Assembly: GCA_029717555.1 (NCBI GenBank)
Contig: JAMDHS010000007.1
Coordinates: 310,001-374,000, forward strand
DNA from: Peribolospora baueri
Taxonomy: Eukaryota > Basidiomycota > Peribolosporomycetes > Peribolosporales > Peribolosporaceae
Length of the DNA: 64,000 nucleotides
Direction: 5' to 3'
Both the position numbers and the translations under genes were made by a program. The notes under the pieces were generated by a model. That model ran no database searches. It saw only the letters and a program-made list of their open reading frames with translations, and was not told the origin of the DNA. This document shows positions 43,707-54,665 of the stretch, piece after piece. The stretch's first letter is position 1, and each line of letters opens with the position of its first letter.

Positions 43707-44404
43707 GTCCCTCTCCTTCTCTCTCCCCGCCTCACATCCCGGCCGCGAGTCGAGTCGAGTCGATCCGCCCCGCCGTTATCTATCGCGGGGGAGGGCCAAC
43801 GAAGGGTTGCGAATGGATTGAAAAGAAATGAAATCGACGGTTTGAAATGGCTGCTCCGACGCCGAGGCCGAAGCCAAGGAAGGCCAAAGGCAAGCAGCAA
43901 ACAAGGGCGGCCGGCTGGGCTGAAGGGACGCCGGCCGCCGATCTCCGTGCATCTCCGGCCTCCCTTGTTTCCCGCCCTCGCTCGCTCCGTCCTCGCACAG
44001 CGTAGCGTCTGCCTGTCTGCCTCTGTCCTCGGTCCCTCCGCTCCTCCGCTCGCGCTCGACCTCCGCTTCGTCGTCCATCGTCCGTCTTCGTCGTCGTCGC
44101 CATCGTCGCCATCGTCCGCCTTCCAACGCCCGCTCCCGCCTCCACCGCCTACGACGTCCGTACACAAACGCCCTCCCACACCCCCGCCCACACACCCCAC
44201 CCTCGCTCTCCCCCTTCTTCCCCTTCAACCCCCGCCCTCGACGCCCTCCTCCTCCCCCTCAACGCCGCCCGTCGTCCATCGACTCTTCGCCTTCGCCGCC
44301 TGCCCCGTGCGGTCTATACCTCGCCGCTGTCCCTCCCGCTCTCACTTCCTTCTTCCTCCCAAGGCTTGTCGTCCCCAGATTAGCCAGCCCGTCCGCACGC
44401 AGAA

Positions 44405-45375
44405 ATGCAAACCATCAAGTGTGTCGTCGTCGGCGACGGTGCCGTCGGAAAGACCTGCCTTCTTATCTCCTACACCACCAATGCCTTCCCGGTCAGTCTT
44501 CGCGCGTCTTCCCTTCTTCACCTCGTCTCACCCGCCCTGCCTTTTTGCTCATCCTTTCTTCCACAGGGCGAGTATATCCCCACCGTGTTCGACAACTACT
44601 CCGCCAATGTCATGGTCGACGGCAAGCCCGTCAGCTTGGGTCAGTCTTTCTTCCTATTCCGTAGGCCAAGGAGACGTTGAACGAAGACTCACTAGCCTTC
44701 TAACGTCTCCGCCCACTTCTCAGGTCTCTGGGACACCGCCGGTCAGGAAGACTACGACCGACTCCGCCCTCTTTCTTACCCCCAGACCGACGTCTTCCTC
44801 ATCTGCTTCTCGCTCGTCAGCCCGCCGAGCTTTGAGAACGTCAGGACCAAGGTGAGTTGCCCGGCGCCGACATGCCTGCAAGACGTGTCCCGCTGACGTG
44901 TCGTCCGTGGCCATCATCGGTTCTTCCTCCATCGCCAGTGGTGGCCCGAAATCTCTCACCACGCGCCCAACATCCCCATCATCCTCGTCGGCACAAAGCT
45001 CGACCTGCGCGAAGACCCGGACATGATCGCCAAGCTTCGTGACCGGCGTATGCAGCCCATCTCGTATCCGCAGGGTACCCAGATGGCCCGCGATATTGGT
45101 GCGGTCAAGTATCTTGAGTGCTCTGCGCTCACTCAGAAGGGCCTCAAGGGCGTGTTTGACGAGGCGATTAGGAGCGTTCGTGAGTATCTGAGAGAGACGG
45201 TCGTCAGCGTTCGTTGGTGCGGGGCACCATACGCGGGAGAGTGGAACGACAGCGGCGGATGATTTGCCGTTCGCTCTCAACATGCTCACCACATCTCCTT
45301 CGCTCCCCCCGTCACGCAGTCAACCCGGCACCCGTCAAAAAATCGAAAAGCAAGTCTGGCTGCCTCATCCTCTAA
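44405..45375 (+). CDS. RAC1: Rho-family small GTPase Rac1
   Basis: Membrane-bound switch for polarity, actin and NADPH oxidase control in fungi. The G1 loop [11 protein letters not shown], effector region [30 protein letters not shown] (G3), [10 protein letters not shown] (G4) and [11 protein letters not shown] (G5) are intact. After splicing the end is [17 protein letters not shown], a polybasic stretch and a CAAX box (CLIL) for geranylgeranylation. [11 protein letters not shown] and [10 protein letters not shown] favour Rac over Cdc42. Length is about 195 residues in five exons. The last exon begins at about 45320 and stops at 45373-45375. The gene lies between two unusually long repeat-rich spacers. 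Confidence 0.95.
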
Positions 45376-46788
45376 ATACGAAGGAAAGGGGAAACAGGGT
45401 GGAGAGATCGAGAGAGGACTTTTCTTTTCTTTCTTGTTCTTCTCTTCACTTTTTTTACCAGCTTCATATCCTGCGCGTCCCCACCTTTCTTCTATCCCAC
45501 CCTTTTACCTTGGTTGCGCCGCTTTCCTGTTCCACGCCACACCTGCTTTCCTTTCTTCCTTCGTCGCGAGGCCACAGCGACAGACCGTCCGTCGCCCGAC
45601 CGTTTCCCTATCTACCTACCTACCTACCTACCTACCTACCTACCCATTCCTCCTATGGCTCTTTCCTCCTAGTTGGCGCTGCTCTCCTCCTCGCCTTCAT
45701 CTCATTTCACCTCATCGCCGTATTCCCTTATGCTCTGCGCTCTCTTTTTCCTTTTTTCCCCCTCTCTGCCACCTTGGCGGATGGGCGCCAGGCAGTAACG
45801 CGGCGCGGGTTTCCATACATTCCATCCATCCGCCGGCCCGGTCGCCTGCTTGATCTGGCTACCTCTTTCCCATCACTTGACCTGCCCACTCCCCTCTCTC
45901 TCCCTATCTCTTTCTTTCGACGACCCCTGCGACATGTTCTTCTCAGATGACTATAGCCTCGGAGATCAGAGCTTGGAATCCACATGATACCTTCCTCGCC
46001 TCGCCGCGGTCCCGCTCGTTCTGTTGCTGCGGCTTTCACTCGCTCGCCTCCACAATTCCACAATTACGAAGGCCGACGTGACCGGCCAGCCGGGCCGAGG
46101 ACCAAGTCGGCAGTAGACGACGACCACCACAACCACCGCCACCACCACCTCGCTTTCCCGCGTCGCTTCCTCGCTGCCCCGCTCGGCCCTCGGCGACCGG
46201 ATAGACAGATATCCGCTCTCGCTCAGCTCCCTCGCTCGTCCCGGACGTCCCGTCCGTCCGTCCGCCCACGGTCCGATCCATCACTCGGCGGGGAGGAGGC
46301 CGTAAGGAAACGAACGACCTTTCGGCTTTGGGCATCGTATCGTATCGTCTCGTCACCCATCGCCACCGCCATCGCTGTCGTACTCTACTTACGACGTACG
46401 CATAACTACCTACCTACCTATCTATAGCGCTCCATCCACCTTCCACGCTTCCCTCCTCCTCTCCTCGAATCGACTCGACTCGACCGAACTCAACCGATCT
46501 GGCCGTTGTGGAGGCGCTCGCACAATCGACGCTTCACCGCTCACCGCTTGCCGCCTGTTGCCGTTGCGACCGCCGTCAGCTCCCGAGCGACTTACGCGAC
46601 CCGGCGAGATCAGCTCCCGTGAGTAGATCGGATGGTGGTCGTAGCGGGCCCGGGGCCGGTCGAACGGGCAGAGGGCGTTGAGGCACCCGCTCAGCAAACC
46701 CCCGCAGTCTTTCTCTTTTTTGCTCTTCTATCCCCGGAACGCTGAAGATCACACCTCTGCAGAGGAAGACGTCGAATACGTCCACGGG
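45376..46788. other. 1.4-kb repeat-rich spacer between RAC1 and DCAF11-like gene
   Basis: 3' flank of RAC1 plus the promoter of the WD40 gene. No gene was recognised. It holds a CTAC array (45612-45644), shorter CTAC units near 46409-46424, CCGTC units near 46248-46265 and a CGACT run near 46468-46485. These are the same repeat units, or their complements, seen on the other side of RAC1. Confidence 0.5.
45612..45644. repeat. CTAC tetranucleotide repeat, about 8 copies
   Basis: Uninterrupted CTAC units in the 3' flank of RAC1. Confidence 0.8.
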
Positions 46789-49569
46789 ATGGAGTACTAC
46801 GACGACCTTCCTGAGTGAGTTTTCGCCAAAGACGGCAGCGGTCTACTCGAGCGCGGATCATGCGTACGGACTGACTGGACCGGCCTGTCCTTCTGATCAT
46901 CTTTGTACCCCGGAACGAACGAGCAGGGAAGAATACTACGAGGACGCAGGAGAGCGGTTGTTCGAGGACGACGACGGTGACGACGACGACATGGACGACC
47001 ACGGCTTCGACGAGGAGGACGAGGACGATTTGGATGACGATGGCGACGGCGTCCACACCATTTCCCTCCAGGGTGAGTCGACGCAATTCGTTTACCCCAC
47101 CACCCTTCTTCCCCCTTACCTCCTCGACGCCCTGTCCTTCCTTCCCGCCTCCAGACCTCTTCAACCTCGCCGATGACAACGATGACACGGCCGGCCCCCG
47201 GCGCATCACCCTCGAAACCGTCCAACGCCTTCTCCGCACCGGCGTGATCACTGCCCAAGTCGCTCCGCGCGACGACGATGGGTGGGTGGTGGAGGACGAC
47301 GACGACGATGACGACGACGACGACGGAGGGTGGCTCGGCTGGGGAAGGAGGACTCGTCCGCCTCGTAAGCCGCTTTGGCCGCCTGTCACCGAGCCCGTCG
47401 AGGCTGGGAGGAGATTGGAGTCGGGTGGCGAGTTTGGAAAGGTGGGTGGGTGGGCAGGGAGATATACCGGTCGCCGCTCCCCGATTGACTTTGTCCGTCA
47501 CCATCCTTTGTTTTCTACCTTACCTCCTCCCTTCCTTCATCGCCTCTTTTCCCTTCTCTCCCTAGGCACCGCCCCGATCGCCCGACGCCCCGGCGAGCGT
47601 TTTCGACCGCTCGCGGAACATGGCCGATCTGGTCAAGGACAGGTTCACGACTGTCGGAAGGCGGCCCGACCGTACGGATTTCATGGTGTGTGCCGATTGC
47701 ATTTTTTCCGTCTCTACGACCCTCCGGTCCACTCTCGTCTTACCTGCCTTCCCCCCCCCCCCCCATTCGGTCACACAGCATTTCATACCGAACAGTTGCG
47801 GCACCGAGGTGGCTAGGTACGCTTCGCGGTGTTACTGTGGCCAGTTTTCCGAAGGTGAGAAAGACAGACTCCTTTCTCGGTTCAGTATGCCGACGATCCT
47901 TTCTGGGCCGCTGACCTGGTCGTCCTCGTCTGCTACCTCGATTTCCATCGACGTTTAACGAAACTTCGACGCTCGTCCAGACTCTTCCTTCTTTTACACC
48001 TGCACCAAGGATTTCCGCGTCCACCTCTATGACACCACCACCGCCGGAAAGCGCCGCGATCTACTCGTTGAGGATGGCTCGAGATTCCGCTCCCGCTTCC
48101 GACACCAGACGAGCCTGAAAGAGATCAAGACGATCCAGGGCCGGGGCGACAACTGGACGATCACGGACGCTAACCTCAGTCCGGACAACCGATGGATGAT
48201 CTACTCCTCCATCTGCCCCGAGGTGTGGCTCGTCAGCACCCGGAACCAAGAGGGTGACCACCAAGCCTTGCTCGATTTCTCCGCCCGCGGCGGGTACTCG
48301 AATGTCTTCAGGAGCGGGGTGCGTCCTCTCTCTCGTCGTGTCATGAAACGTGGAAAGCTGGGCAAATCCGTTCTCCGTCTCTCCTTCCCTCCCTCCAGAT
48401 CTGGTCCATTCGCTTCTCCGGCGATAGCCGCGAAGTGGTAGCGGGCGCGCACGCGGGCGACATCTTTGTCTATGACATAGAGGCCCGCCGTCCGGTGCTG
48501 CGCGTGGCAGGCCACGACGACGATGTGAACGCGGTCTGCTTCGCCGACTCTTCCTCCTCCAACGTGCTCATCTCCGGTTCCGACGACTCGTTCGTCAAGG
48601 TCTGGGACCGGCGCTCCCTTCGCGGCGGCAAGCCCGCCGGCGTCTTGCCCGGTCACACCGAGGGGATCACGTACGTGTCGCCGAAGGGCGACGGCCGGTA
48701 TTGCATCTCCAACGGCAAGGATCAGAGCTTGAGGTTGTGGGATTTGAGGAAGATGGTGAGTTCGGACGACTTTGAACGGCTGCCTCAGAGGGACTACGGT
48801 CTCAGAGGTTGGGATTATCGGTAAGCCCTCGTCTTCCATCCCCCGTCGTCGTCGTGTCCCAGGGCCTGAACTCTGTGCTCATCCCTCACTCCTTGTTTTT
48901 ACTTTTCTTTTTTCCGCCTCTCTTTCCGCCCTCCTTCCCCCGTCCAGCACCCAATACTACCGAAAGCCCCGCTACGACGCACACCCGAACGACTGCTCCG
49001 TCATGGTCTACCGCGGACACTCCGTCCTCCAGACGCTCATAAGGTGCCACTTCTCACCCGCGTATACCACGGGGCAGAAGTACCTTTACAGCGGCAGCGC
49101 GGACGGGATGATTCATGTGAGCTTATCGCGCTCGCGATCGATTCGATCCCGTGGACTTGGCCAACTGACCGCCTCTTCTTCTTCGGGGATGCCCGTCGTC
49201 GGACAGATCTGGTCGCTCGATGGCCGCATCGTCCAGGTCCTCGACCGGTCCCTCAGCACCCCTTTGTACGACATGTGGGGCGACGCCTCGGACCCCTCGG
49301 CGCCGGAGCAACCTGCGATGGAAGGCTTACAACGCCGCCCGGGCAGCCGGTACGCCACGACGGTGCGAGACGTGAGCTGGCACTCTCAGGAGCCGACGTT
49401 GATGTCCACCGCTTGGGACGGTTCGGACGGAATGCGAGGCTCGATCGCCAAGCACGAATGGAAGGGGTACGGGAAGAACGGGTTGACGAGCCTCGGGGAC
49501 GCTGTCGAGGCCCAGGAGATCGAGAAGAACGAGATGGAGCGCACCATGCCCGGCGGATTGGCCATGTAG
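46789..49569 (+). CDS. DCAF11 (WDR23)-like WD40 protein, CRL4 substrate receptor candidate
   Basis: WD40 protein of roughly 590 residues. The N-terminus is extremely acidic (Asp runs at about 46970-47050 and 47275-47330) around a TLETVQRLLRTGVI helix. Then come DRFTTVGRRPDRTDFMQHFIP-type sequence, DFRVHLYDTTTAG, and WTITDANLSPDNRWMIYSSI. The repeats include SGIWSIRFSGDSREVVAGAH, GHDDDVNAVCFADSS, LISGSDDSFVKVWDRR, GHTEGITYVSPKGDGRYCIS and LYSGSADGMIHIWSL, ending HEWKGYGKN. This order matches DCAF11/LEC14B proteins, which recruit substrates to CUL4-DDB1. ATG 46789 is the first in the frame of exon 1; the frame is open further upstream but lacks an ATG. One intron holds a C14 run (47751-47764). 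Confidence 0.87.
47751..47764. repeat. C14 homopolymer in an intron
   Basis: Fourteen consecutive C in the intron of the DCAF11-like gene, close to the acceptor at about 47778. Confidence 0.75.
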
Positions 49570-49601
49570 GATGGCCTGGATGGCTGCCGCGCGCCAGCGC
49601 T

Positions 49602-49615
49602 CCCCCCCCCCCCCC
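49602..49615. repeat. C14 homopolymer
   Basis: Fourteen C shortly after the DCAF11-like stop codon. Confidence 0.75.
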
Positions 49616-49803
49616 TCCGCCCAACGGGGCGCGCGGGCGGTCGAACCGTCCCCCGTCGTCCCTCCTGCCTCTCTCCCTCGAGTGGCCGCGCTCCCGTCGT
49701 CGGAACGTCGCTTTTTCAGATCGGTCAAAGTCGGCCGTGTAGATTAGTTAGTCCCTTTCTCCATAGACCCGTCCATTCGTCGTTCCCGTATCCCCCCCTT
49801 CTT

Positions 49804-49838
49804 TTTCTTCTTCTTCTTCTTCTTCTTCTTCTTCTTCT
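49804..49838. repeat. TTC trinucleotide repeat, about 11 copies
   Basis: Perfect TTC repeat in the convergent 3' region. Confidence 0.85.
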
Positions 49839-50289
49839 TTTGTACTCCGTAGGTCACCACTCGAGCTACTCTGCCTTAGCACGCCTGTAAGACGCTATTC
49901 GGTTACGATGTCTCTTGGCGGACACGGGACGCTTCGCGTCCGAGCCGCAGGGCGTCACGCAACACAGCACAAGCTTTCTTCGATCCGCCCAGACCTCAAC
50001 TTATTTAACCCATGCCGACGCCGGCCCCCATCCGTGTGTGTCCCGCCACTGCCGTCTTCGACCCCGCGCAAGCGCGAACGAAGGACGCCTCATCCATCCG
50101 AGTCGACGCTCAAAACATGAGAGCGAGTCTCGAGCAAGGCGGGCGAGGTGAGGTCATCGTCATAATTAATGCCTTGTTGAGGCCTGATTCAGGAGGTTCG
50201 CTCAAATGCAATATGATACACCCACGCGTGTCCATCTACCCTCCCAAGCAAGACCTCCCTACACCTACGAAAACCAGCTTGCCGCCGCG

Positions 50290-51760
50290 TCACCTCTTCA
50301 GCCAGCTTCGCCAAGACGACCCGCTCGATGCTCCGCTCTCATCAGCGTCACGAGGGCGGAAAACTGTGGAGATCACGTCCTTCGCCTCGACGCGGGGTAG
50401 GGGGCGTCTCGCAAAGGCACCACGGGCGATGCCGATGGGGGAAGTGCTCCATCGAGCGCGACGGCCTCTTGGTTTGCCCCCCCGCTCCATCGACGCCCCT
50501 TCCTCTCCTGTCCGCCCCGTCCTGAAGATCGACTCAGCGAGAGAGGAAGGCGCCTCGCCGGCCAACCTCCTCCTACCCCCAGTAGGCAACGTCCTCGCGG
50601 GGGAGCCCTGAGAAGGATCCTCAAGAGGCGAAACCTTGAGAGATTCGTATTTTTCCACGTTCGGACCCCACGGTGGGAGGGTGTCTTGGGCGCGCAGAAT
50701 GGCGAGGTGGTGGCGTGCGCGGGCTTCGAGGCGTTCCAAAATCGATGTTGAGTTGGCGGAAGAGGGAGAAGGAGAGGGGGAAGAGGAAGCGGATCGGAAG
50801 AGCTTCTTCACGTTCCTCCTCGTGAATTCCCTCAGCACGGGGCTCTCGATCAACAAAAGCCCTCCGTCCTGCGCCTTTCCTTCCGGCCCCACGGCGCTCC
50901 CTACACCTCGCTGAAGAAAGTTCTCCCTCGCTACGGCCCTAGCGACCATCTCTAGCTTGATGTCGTACGGGTTGTCCACGAGCTCGAGTACAGCCGTAGG
51001 GGCATTGTCGCCAGGACGATTGCCGAACAGGTGAATACGAGTGTAGCCGCCTGGGCGCGAGATATAACGCGGGCCGATGACATCGAAGAGCTTCGGGACC
51101 GTCTTCTTGGGAGACTGAAGGGCGTGAAATATCAAAAGATTCGATAGAAGTGGCGAAATGAGAAGGGAAGTCGATGAGCGCCGCGAACTTCTTTGATGAG
51201 ACAAGAATCTCAGTGTCACGCCTCCCTCACCATCAAAAAGCCAGTTGCTGCATTCCTGGCGTGTCTGTCGCCCTTCTTTCCGATCGTGATAATCTGCGTG
51301 AGTGAAGCGAAGCCAGAGAGTGGACGGAATTGGCTCGTGGCGCCGGCAATGAGTGGCTACTCTGTGCTACTCCAGGAGACAAGACGAAAGGCAAAGTGCA
51401 CCTTCTCAGCAAGCCGAGCGGCCTCCTTCGCCTTGGGCACAGTGGTCTGGATCTGCTCGTGCTCGATCAAAGAGGACACCATGTTCCTGAAAGGCGGGCC
51501 GTGGCAAGACAGACAAACGGTACAGGGAAGAAAAGTGAGCGAGTCAAAGGCGCCAAATCGTGTGGATGAACTTGAGTTGTTCAGGGTCTACTTCAACGCT
51601 CACCGGAGCATGAGTCCTCGATGGGACGCTGGTGAGAAAGGAGATGGCCAAGTCAACGCCAGCGCACGGCACGTAGACTAACCCCGAAAAAACACACAAC
51701 GGGTCATCTGCCGCTCGACTCACGCGTCCTCTGCAGCTTTCTAAAAGCGTGGTTCTTCAT
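50290..51760 (-). CDS. MRPL8: Mitochondrial large-subunit ribosomal protein bL17m
   Basis: Five exons rebuild the bL17 family start: [12 protein letters not shown], then PSHRGLMLR (a short exon of about 25 nt near 51632-51610), then [20 protein letters not shown] with EAARLAEK, then [21 protein letters not shown]. The last exon begins [23 protein letters not shown] and [16 protein letters not shown]. The bL17 core is therefore complete in the first 150 residues or so. The C-terminal half (about 230 residues) is an extension rich in Ser, Arg and Pro, longer than in yeast Mrpl8. The ATG at 51760 is right beside a GTC repeat in the leader. It is divergent from the mitochondrial ACP gene. Confidence 0.9.
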
Positions 51761-51768
51761 CTTTTGCT

Positions 51769-51804
<36 letters not shown>
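51769..51804. repeat. (GTC)12 repeat in the bL17m/ACP divergent promoter
   Basis: Twelve perfect GTC units, starting 8 bases upstream of the bL17m ATG, so on its mRNA it would be a GAC repeat in the 5' leader. Confidence 0.85.
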
Positions 51805-52020
51805 CTCGGCCACTTCTCCAATCCCGACCTTCTTCTTGCCCGATACCGCTCAGGTGCAGCGAGAGGCATTGCCGCAGTCGACGCGCTTTCGCACGCTCCG
51901 GCACGTCCGTCTTTCTCCGGATTGCGCACGCCACGCTCACGGCCGACCGTCCACATCTTCTCGCCGTCGCCGTCGACCTTGGTCAATCCTCATCTCGCAA
52001 CTCTCACCCGCCCGCCCGTC

Positions 52021-53013
52021 ATGTCCTTCGCTGCTCGCTCCCTCGCTCGTCCCCTCCTCTCTGTCGCGCGCTCCGCCCCGAGCGCGTCCCGCACTTACGT
52101 CCTCCGGGCCGCGGCGTCTCCCTCCATCCGCTCCTCGTCTCTTCTCTCTTCCTCCCTTCGCTCTCGTTCCCCCGCGTCCGCGATCCTCCGTCGGACGTAC
52201 GCCTCCGGCCTCGCTCACGACGATATCAAGGACCGGGTTTATGAGGTGCTGAAGAGCTTTGAGAAGGTGGACACTGCTAAGGTGCGTTTGACAATGCCAT
52301 CGGTCGGTGGAGACGTCTGCAAAGTGTGCCACACGCAGATAGGTTCATGTCATCAACCGGGCTGCGTGTGGAGGAAGTTTGACTGTAGATGGAGGCGGAC
52401 AACGCGGAGACTGTATTGCTCCGGTGTTGTGCACTCTTGGCGATTGTTAAAGTGGCGATCCGGAGAGGCTGCGTGCTGTCTGTTGCCTCGGAAGAGTTGA
52501 CATCCGTTTGAACTTACTTCTCACTTCATCCCGTCTCTTTTCCCCTTACGAACGCTTTCTGCACTTCCTCTATTCGTCATGCTCAGATCACCCCCACCTC
52601 CTCGTTCACCAACGACCTCGGTCTGGACAGCTTGGACGCCGTCGAGGTGGTCATGGCCATCGAGGAGGAGTTCGCCATCGAGATCCCTGATGAGGAGGCT
52701 GACAAGATCACCACCGTTGGTCAGGGTGAGTGGCTTGTTTCCCAACTGAAGAATGTGTACCGTTGATTCGGTCGTCTCCAACTGACATGACAATGAACTG
52801 ACATGACATCGTCACCGTATCTTTCTTGGGCCGCTGTAGCGATCGACTACATCTCGAAGACGCCTGAGGGTTAGTGTCTCTTTCAGTCTTTCCCGATTGA
52901 TTTGAATGGATGATTCTCGACGACGCATACTTACCTGCACGATGTTTTCTCTTTTCATGCTAACATTCCTTTCGACAACCCCTCCTCCTTTCCTCCACAA
53001 CACAGCCCACTAA
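52021..53013 (+). CDS. ACP1: Mitochondrial acyl carrier protein
   Basis: Carrier for mitochondrial type II fatty acid synthesis, also a complex I and LYR-protein partner. The N-terminal 65 residues are Arg/Ser/Ala-rich with no acidic residues, a strong import presequence ending near RRTYASG. The ACP core follows: [18 protein letters not shown], then the phosphopantetheine site [19 protein letters not shown] with the modified Ser in DSL, then [16 protein letters not shown] and [10 protein letters not shown]. The C-terminus is either EG-stop without splicing (TAG near 52873) or, more like homologues, EAH-stop after an intron with donor GTTAGT and acceptor at 53005; I chose the latter. The 260-base divergent promoter is shared with bL17m. 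Confidence 0.92.
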
Positions 53014-53441
53014 ACTCATGTGTTGGCCCTTCTCCGCCTGGCATGTAGTGTAGTAGAGCGAGGAGACCCGCCTTGCACCTTATCGAGCGAATCTGGGATT
53101 TGTGGCAATCCCCAAGGGAAACTTATTACGTGTCGGCTTTAACATGGGAAAGCGGTTCGGAAGTCACTGTGGTCGTTCTGTTGAAAGCCTGTGGAGCTTG
53201 AGAGCGGGCGATCCCATCGTTATCTTTGAAAGAGAATTTGGTGCACCTGGGTGTCGCCGGCCTCGATCGGCCTTCTATGCAGGAATCCGTTTGAGACGGC
53301 TGAAGCAACTCCGGAAAGATCCTCAGCCTGCTGCGGCAATATCGACCTTTCTTCTTGCCTTGGTCATTAACGGGCTGGATTTGATCAATCACCGCTACCG
53401 CTTCGATCTCGTCGTCTCCTCTGTCTTCTGCACCATTCACC
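53014..53441. other. Spacer between ACP1 and the unknown gene
   Basis: About 430 bases, same-strand genes on both sides. Nothing notable was seen. Confidence 0.4.
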
Positions 53442-54460
53442 ATGGCGTCGTTCAAGACAGCCTCCAACCTCGTACGCACTATCCTCCAGCGCTTTCCCGA
53501 GGGCGCGACTACTCGCCAGATCTTTGTCGCAGGCCTCCAGGAGATGCCTCCTGCTTCCTTCACCGCGGGAAGCGACGGCACGTCATCCTCGTCCACGGTC
53601 TCTCAAGCTGCTACCCGCTACATGCAGCCCCAAGATCCACGGCGGCGCCTTGACGGCCCGCGGGAACGGAAGGAGCCGGAATTTGAATTGAAGGCGATGG
53701 GAAAGAAGATGAAGTGGGTCGAGGTGAACCCGAGGATGGACGGCCCCCCCGCTTCGCCTTTCCCGGATCATCCTTTCAAGGGCATGACGTGGGTATCGTG
53801 CCGCATCGATTCGTTGGTAGTGTGGTGTTTGGGCTCGGTCCGCGACGAGACGAGACGGGGAGGCGGTTTATTAAAGATGCGGTGCTGACCATTCTCTTCT
53901 TCTTTTTTCACTCGTTTGTCATTTTCTGCTTGCTCGCTACATTCCGTCCTCTTGCACGTTTTCCTTCACCTGGTCCTCATCTCTTCTCCTTCTGCAGCCA
54001 CCTCAAGAAACATATCCTCAAGACGCTCGAAAGTGACCACGTCGTGATGAAGGAGCACCATTTCCTCAACCTCCTTCCCTCAGAAGCGGTCGCCCTCGGC
54101 GTCTCGCACCACTCTCGGACCGGAGCGAAGAAGAAGAAGGCGGGTAATAAGGCGGAGAAGAAGATGGAGGATGAGAAGGAGAGGACTTCAGATGACTTGG
54201 GGGAGATGGGCGCGACTAAGGAGGCGGAATTAGCGAGTGAGAAGGACGGCAAGGCGGCGGCTCAGGAGGGGGAGGGCCATGGCAAGCGGCAACAACATGA
54301 GGTTTGGATCTGGCGACTTCTCTCGGACGAGGAACGGGAAAAACGCGTGAAGGCCGAGGGGAAAGCGAACAGTCTTCGGAGTCTCGAGTTTGCTCTTGAA
54401 AATTCCTTCCGCGAGCCCAAGAAGAAGAGGGGCGGCACCAGGCTATCGATCTTCGAGTAG
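53442..54460 (+). CDS. Unrecognised two-exon protein, charged C-terminal half
   Basis: Exon 1 begins at ATG 53442 (ACC ATG G context) with MASFKTASNLVRTILQRFPEG, which could be a mitochondrial presequence or a first helix. It ends with HPFKGMT at a GTGGGT donor near 53788. The acceptor at 53997 continues HLKKHILKTLESDHVVMKEHHF and LNLLPSEAVALG. A Lys/Glu-rich segment of about 65 residues follows, then a more conserved-looking patch HEVWIWRLLSDEEREKR and the end RGGTRLSIFE. Length is about 270 residues. I do not recognise the family. The HPFxxMTxLK phrasing and presequence-like start make a mitochondrial ribosome-associated role one possibility, which is a guess. Confidence 0.6.
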
Positions 54461-54665
54461 AATTAAGGAGGGAGGAATGAGATGGTCGAATTGGAGCACC
54501 GTTCAACCTTCATCGAGATTTCATATATTACTAGCTCGGGATTATAGCGCGAAAGTCCAAACATTTTCCTTTCACTCCCCTCGGTCGTTGGTTGGTCAGT
54601 GACCATGCACCGTCCGTCGGTGTCTATGCGAGCCTATGGCATCAACAAGTCGAAAACATAACCAA

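Larger units (their letters stand above)
42285..44404. other. 2.1-kb repeat-rich divergent promoter region before RAC1
   Basis: No conserved gene was recognised despite several long open frames, which are explained by high GC and short-unit repeats. It contains CATCC-type arrays (about 43061-43098 and 43458-43520), CCGTC units (43398-43415), TTGCC repeats (about 43560-43580), GATA units (43674-43706) and GAGTC units (about 43746-43763). The last 400 bases before RAC1 are strongly C/T-rich on the + strand, probably a long 5' leader. Confidence 0.55.
49570..50289. other. Convergent 3' region, DCAF11-like / bL17m
   Basis: About 720 bases with no recognised gene. It contains a C14 tract (49602-49615) and a TTC array (49804-49838). 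Confidence 0.5.

Noticed and set aside
42285-44404. Open frames in the RAC1 upstream spacer as novel genes
   Set aside because: They come from short-unit repeats read in frame and have no start context, splicing or conserved blocks.
43818-44855. 345-codon open frame overlapping RAC1
   Set aside because: Pro/Ser/Arg-rich translation of the C/T-rich leader and of RAC1 in the wrong frame; no family features.
52930-52940. ATACTTACCTG, identical to the 5' end of U1 snRNA
   Set aside because: It lies in the 3' intron of the ACP gene and the following bases do not resemble U1 stem-loop I. It is better read as a chance reverse complement of a 5' splice site.
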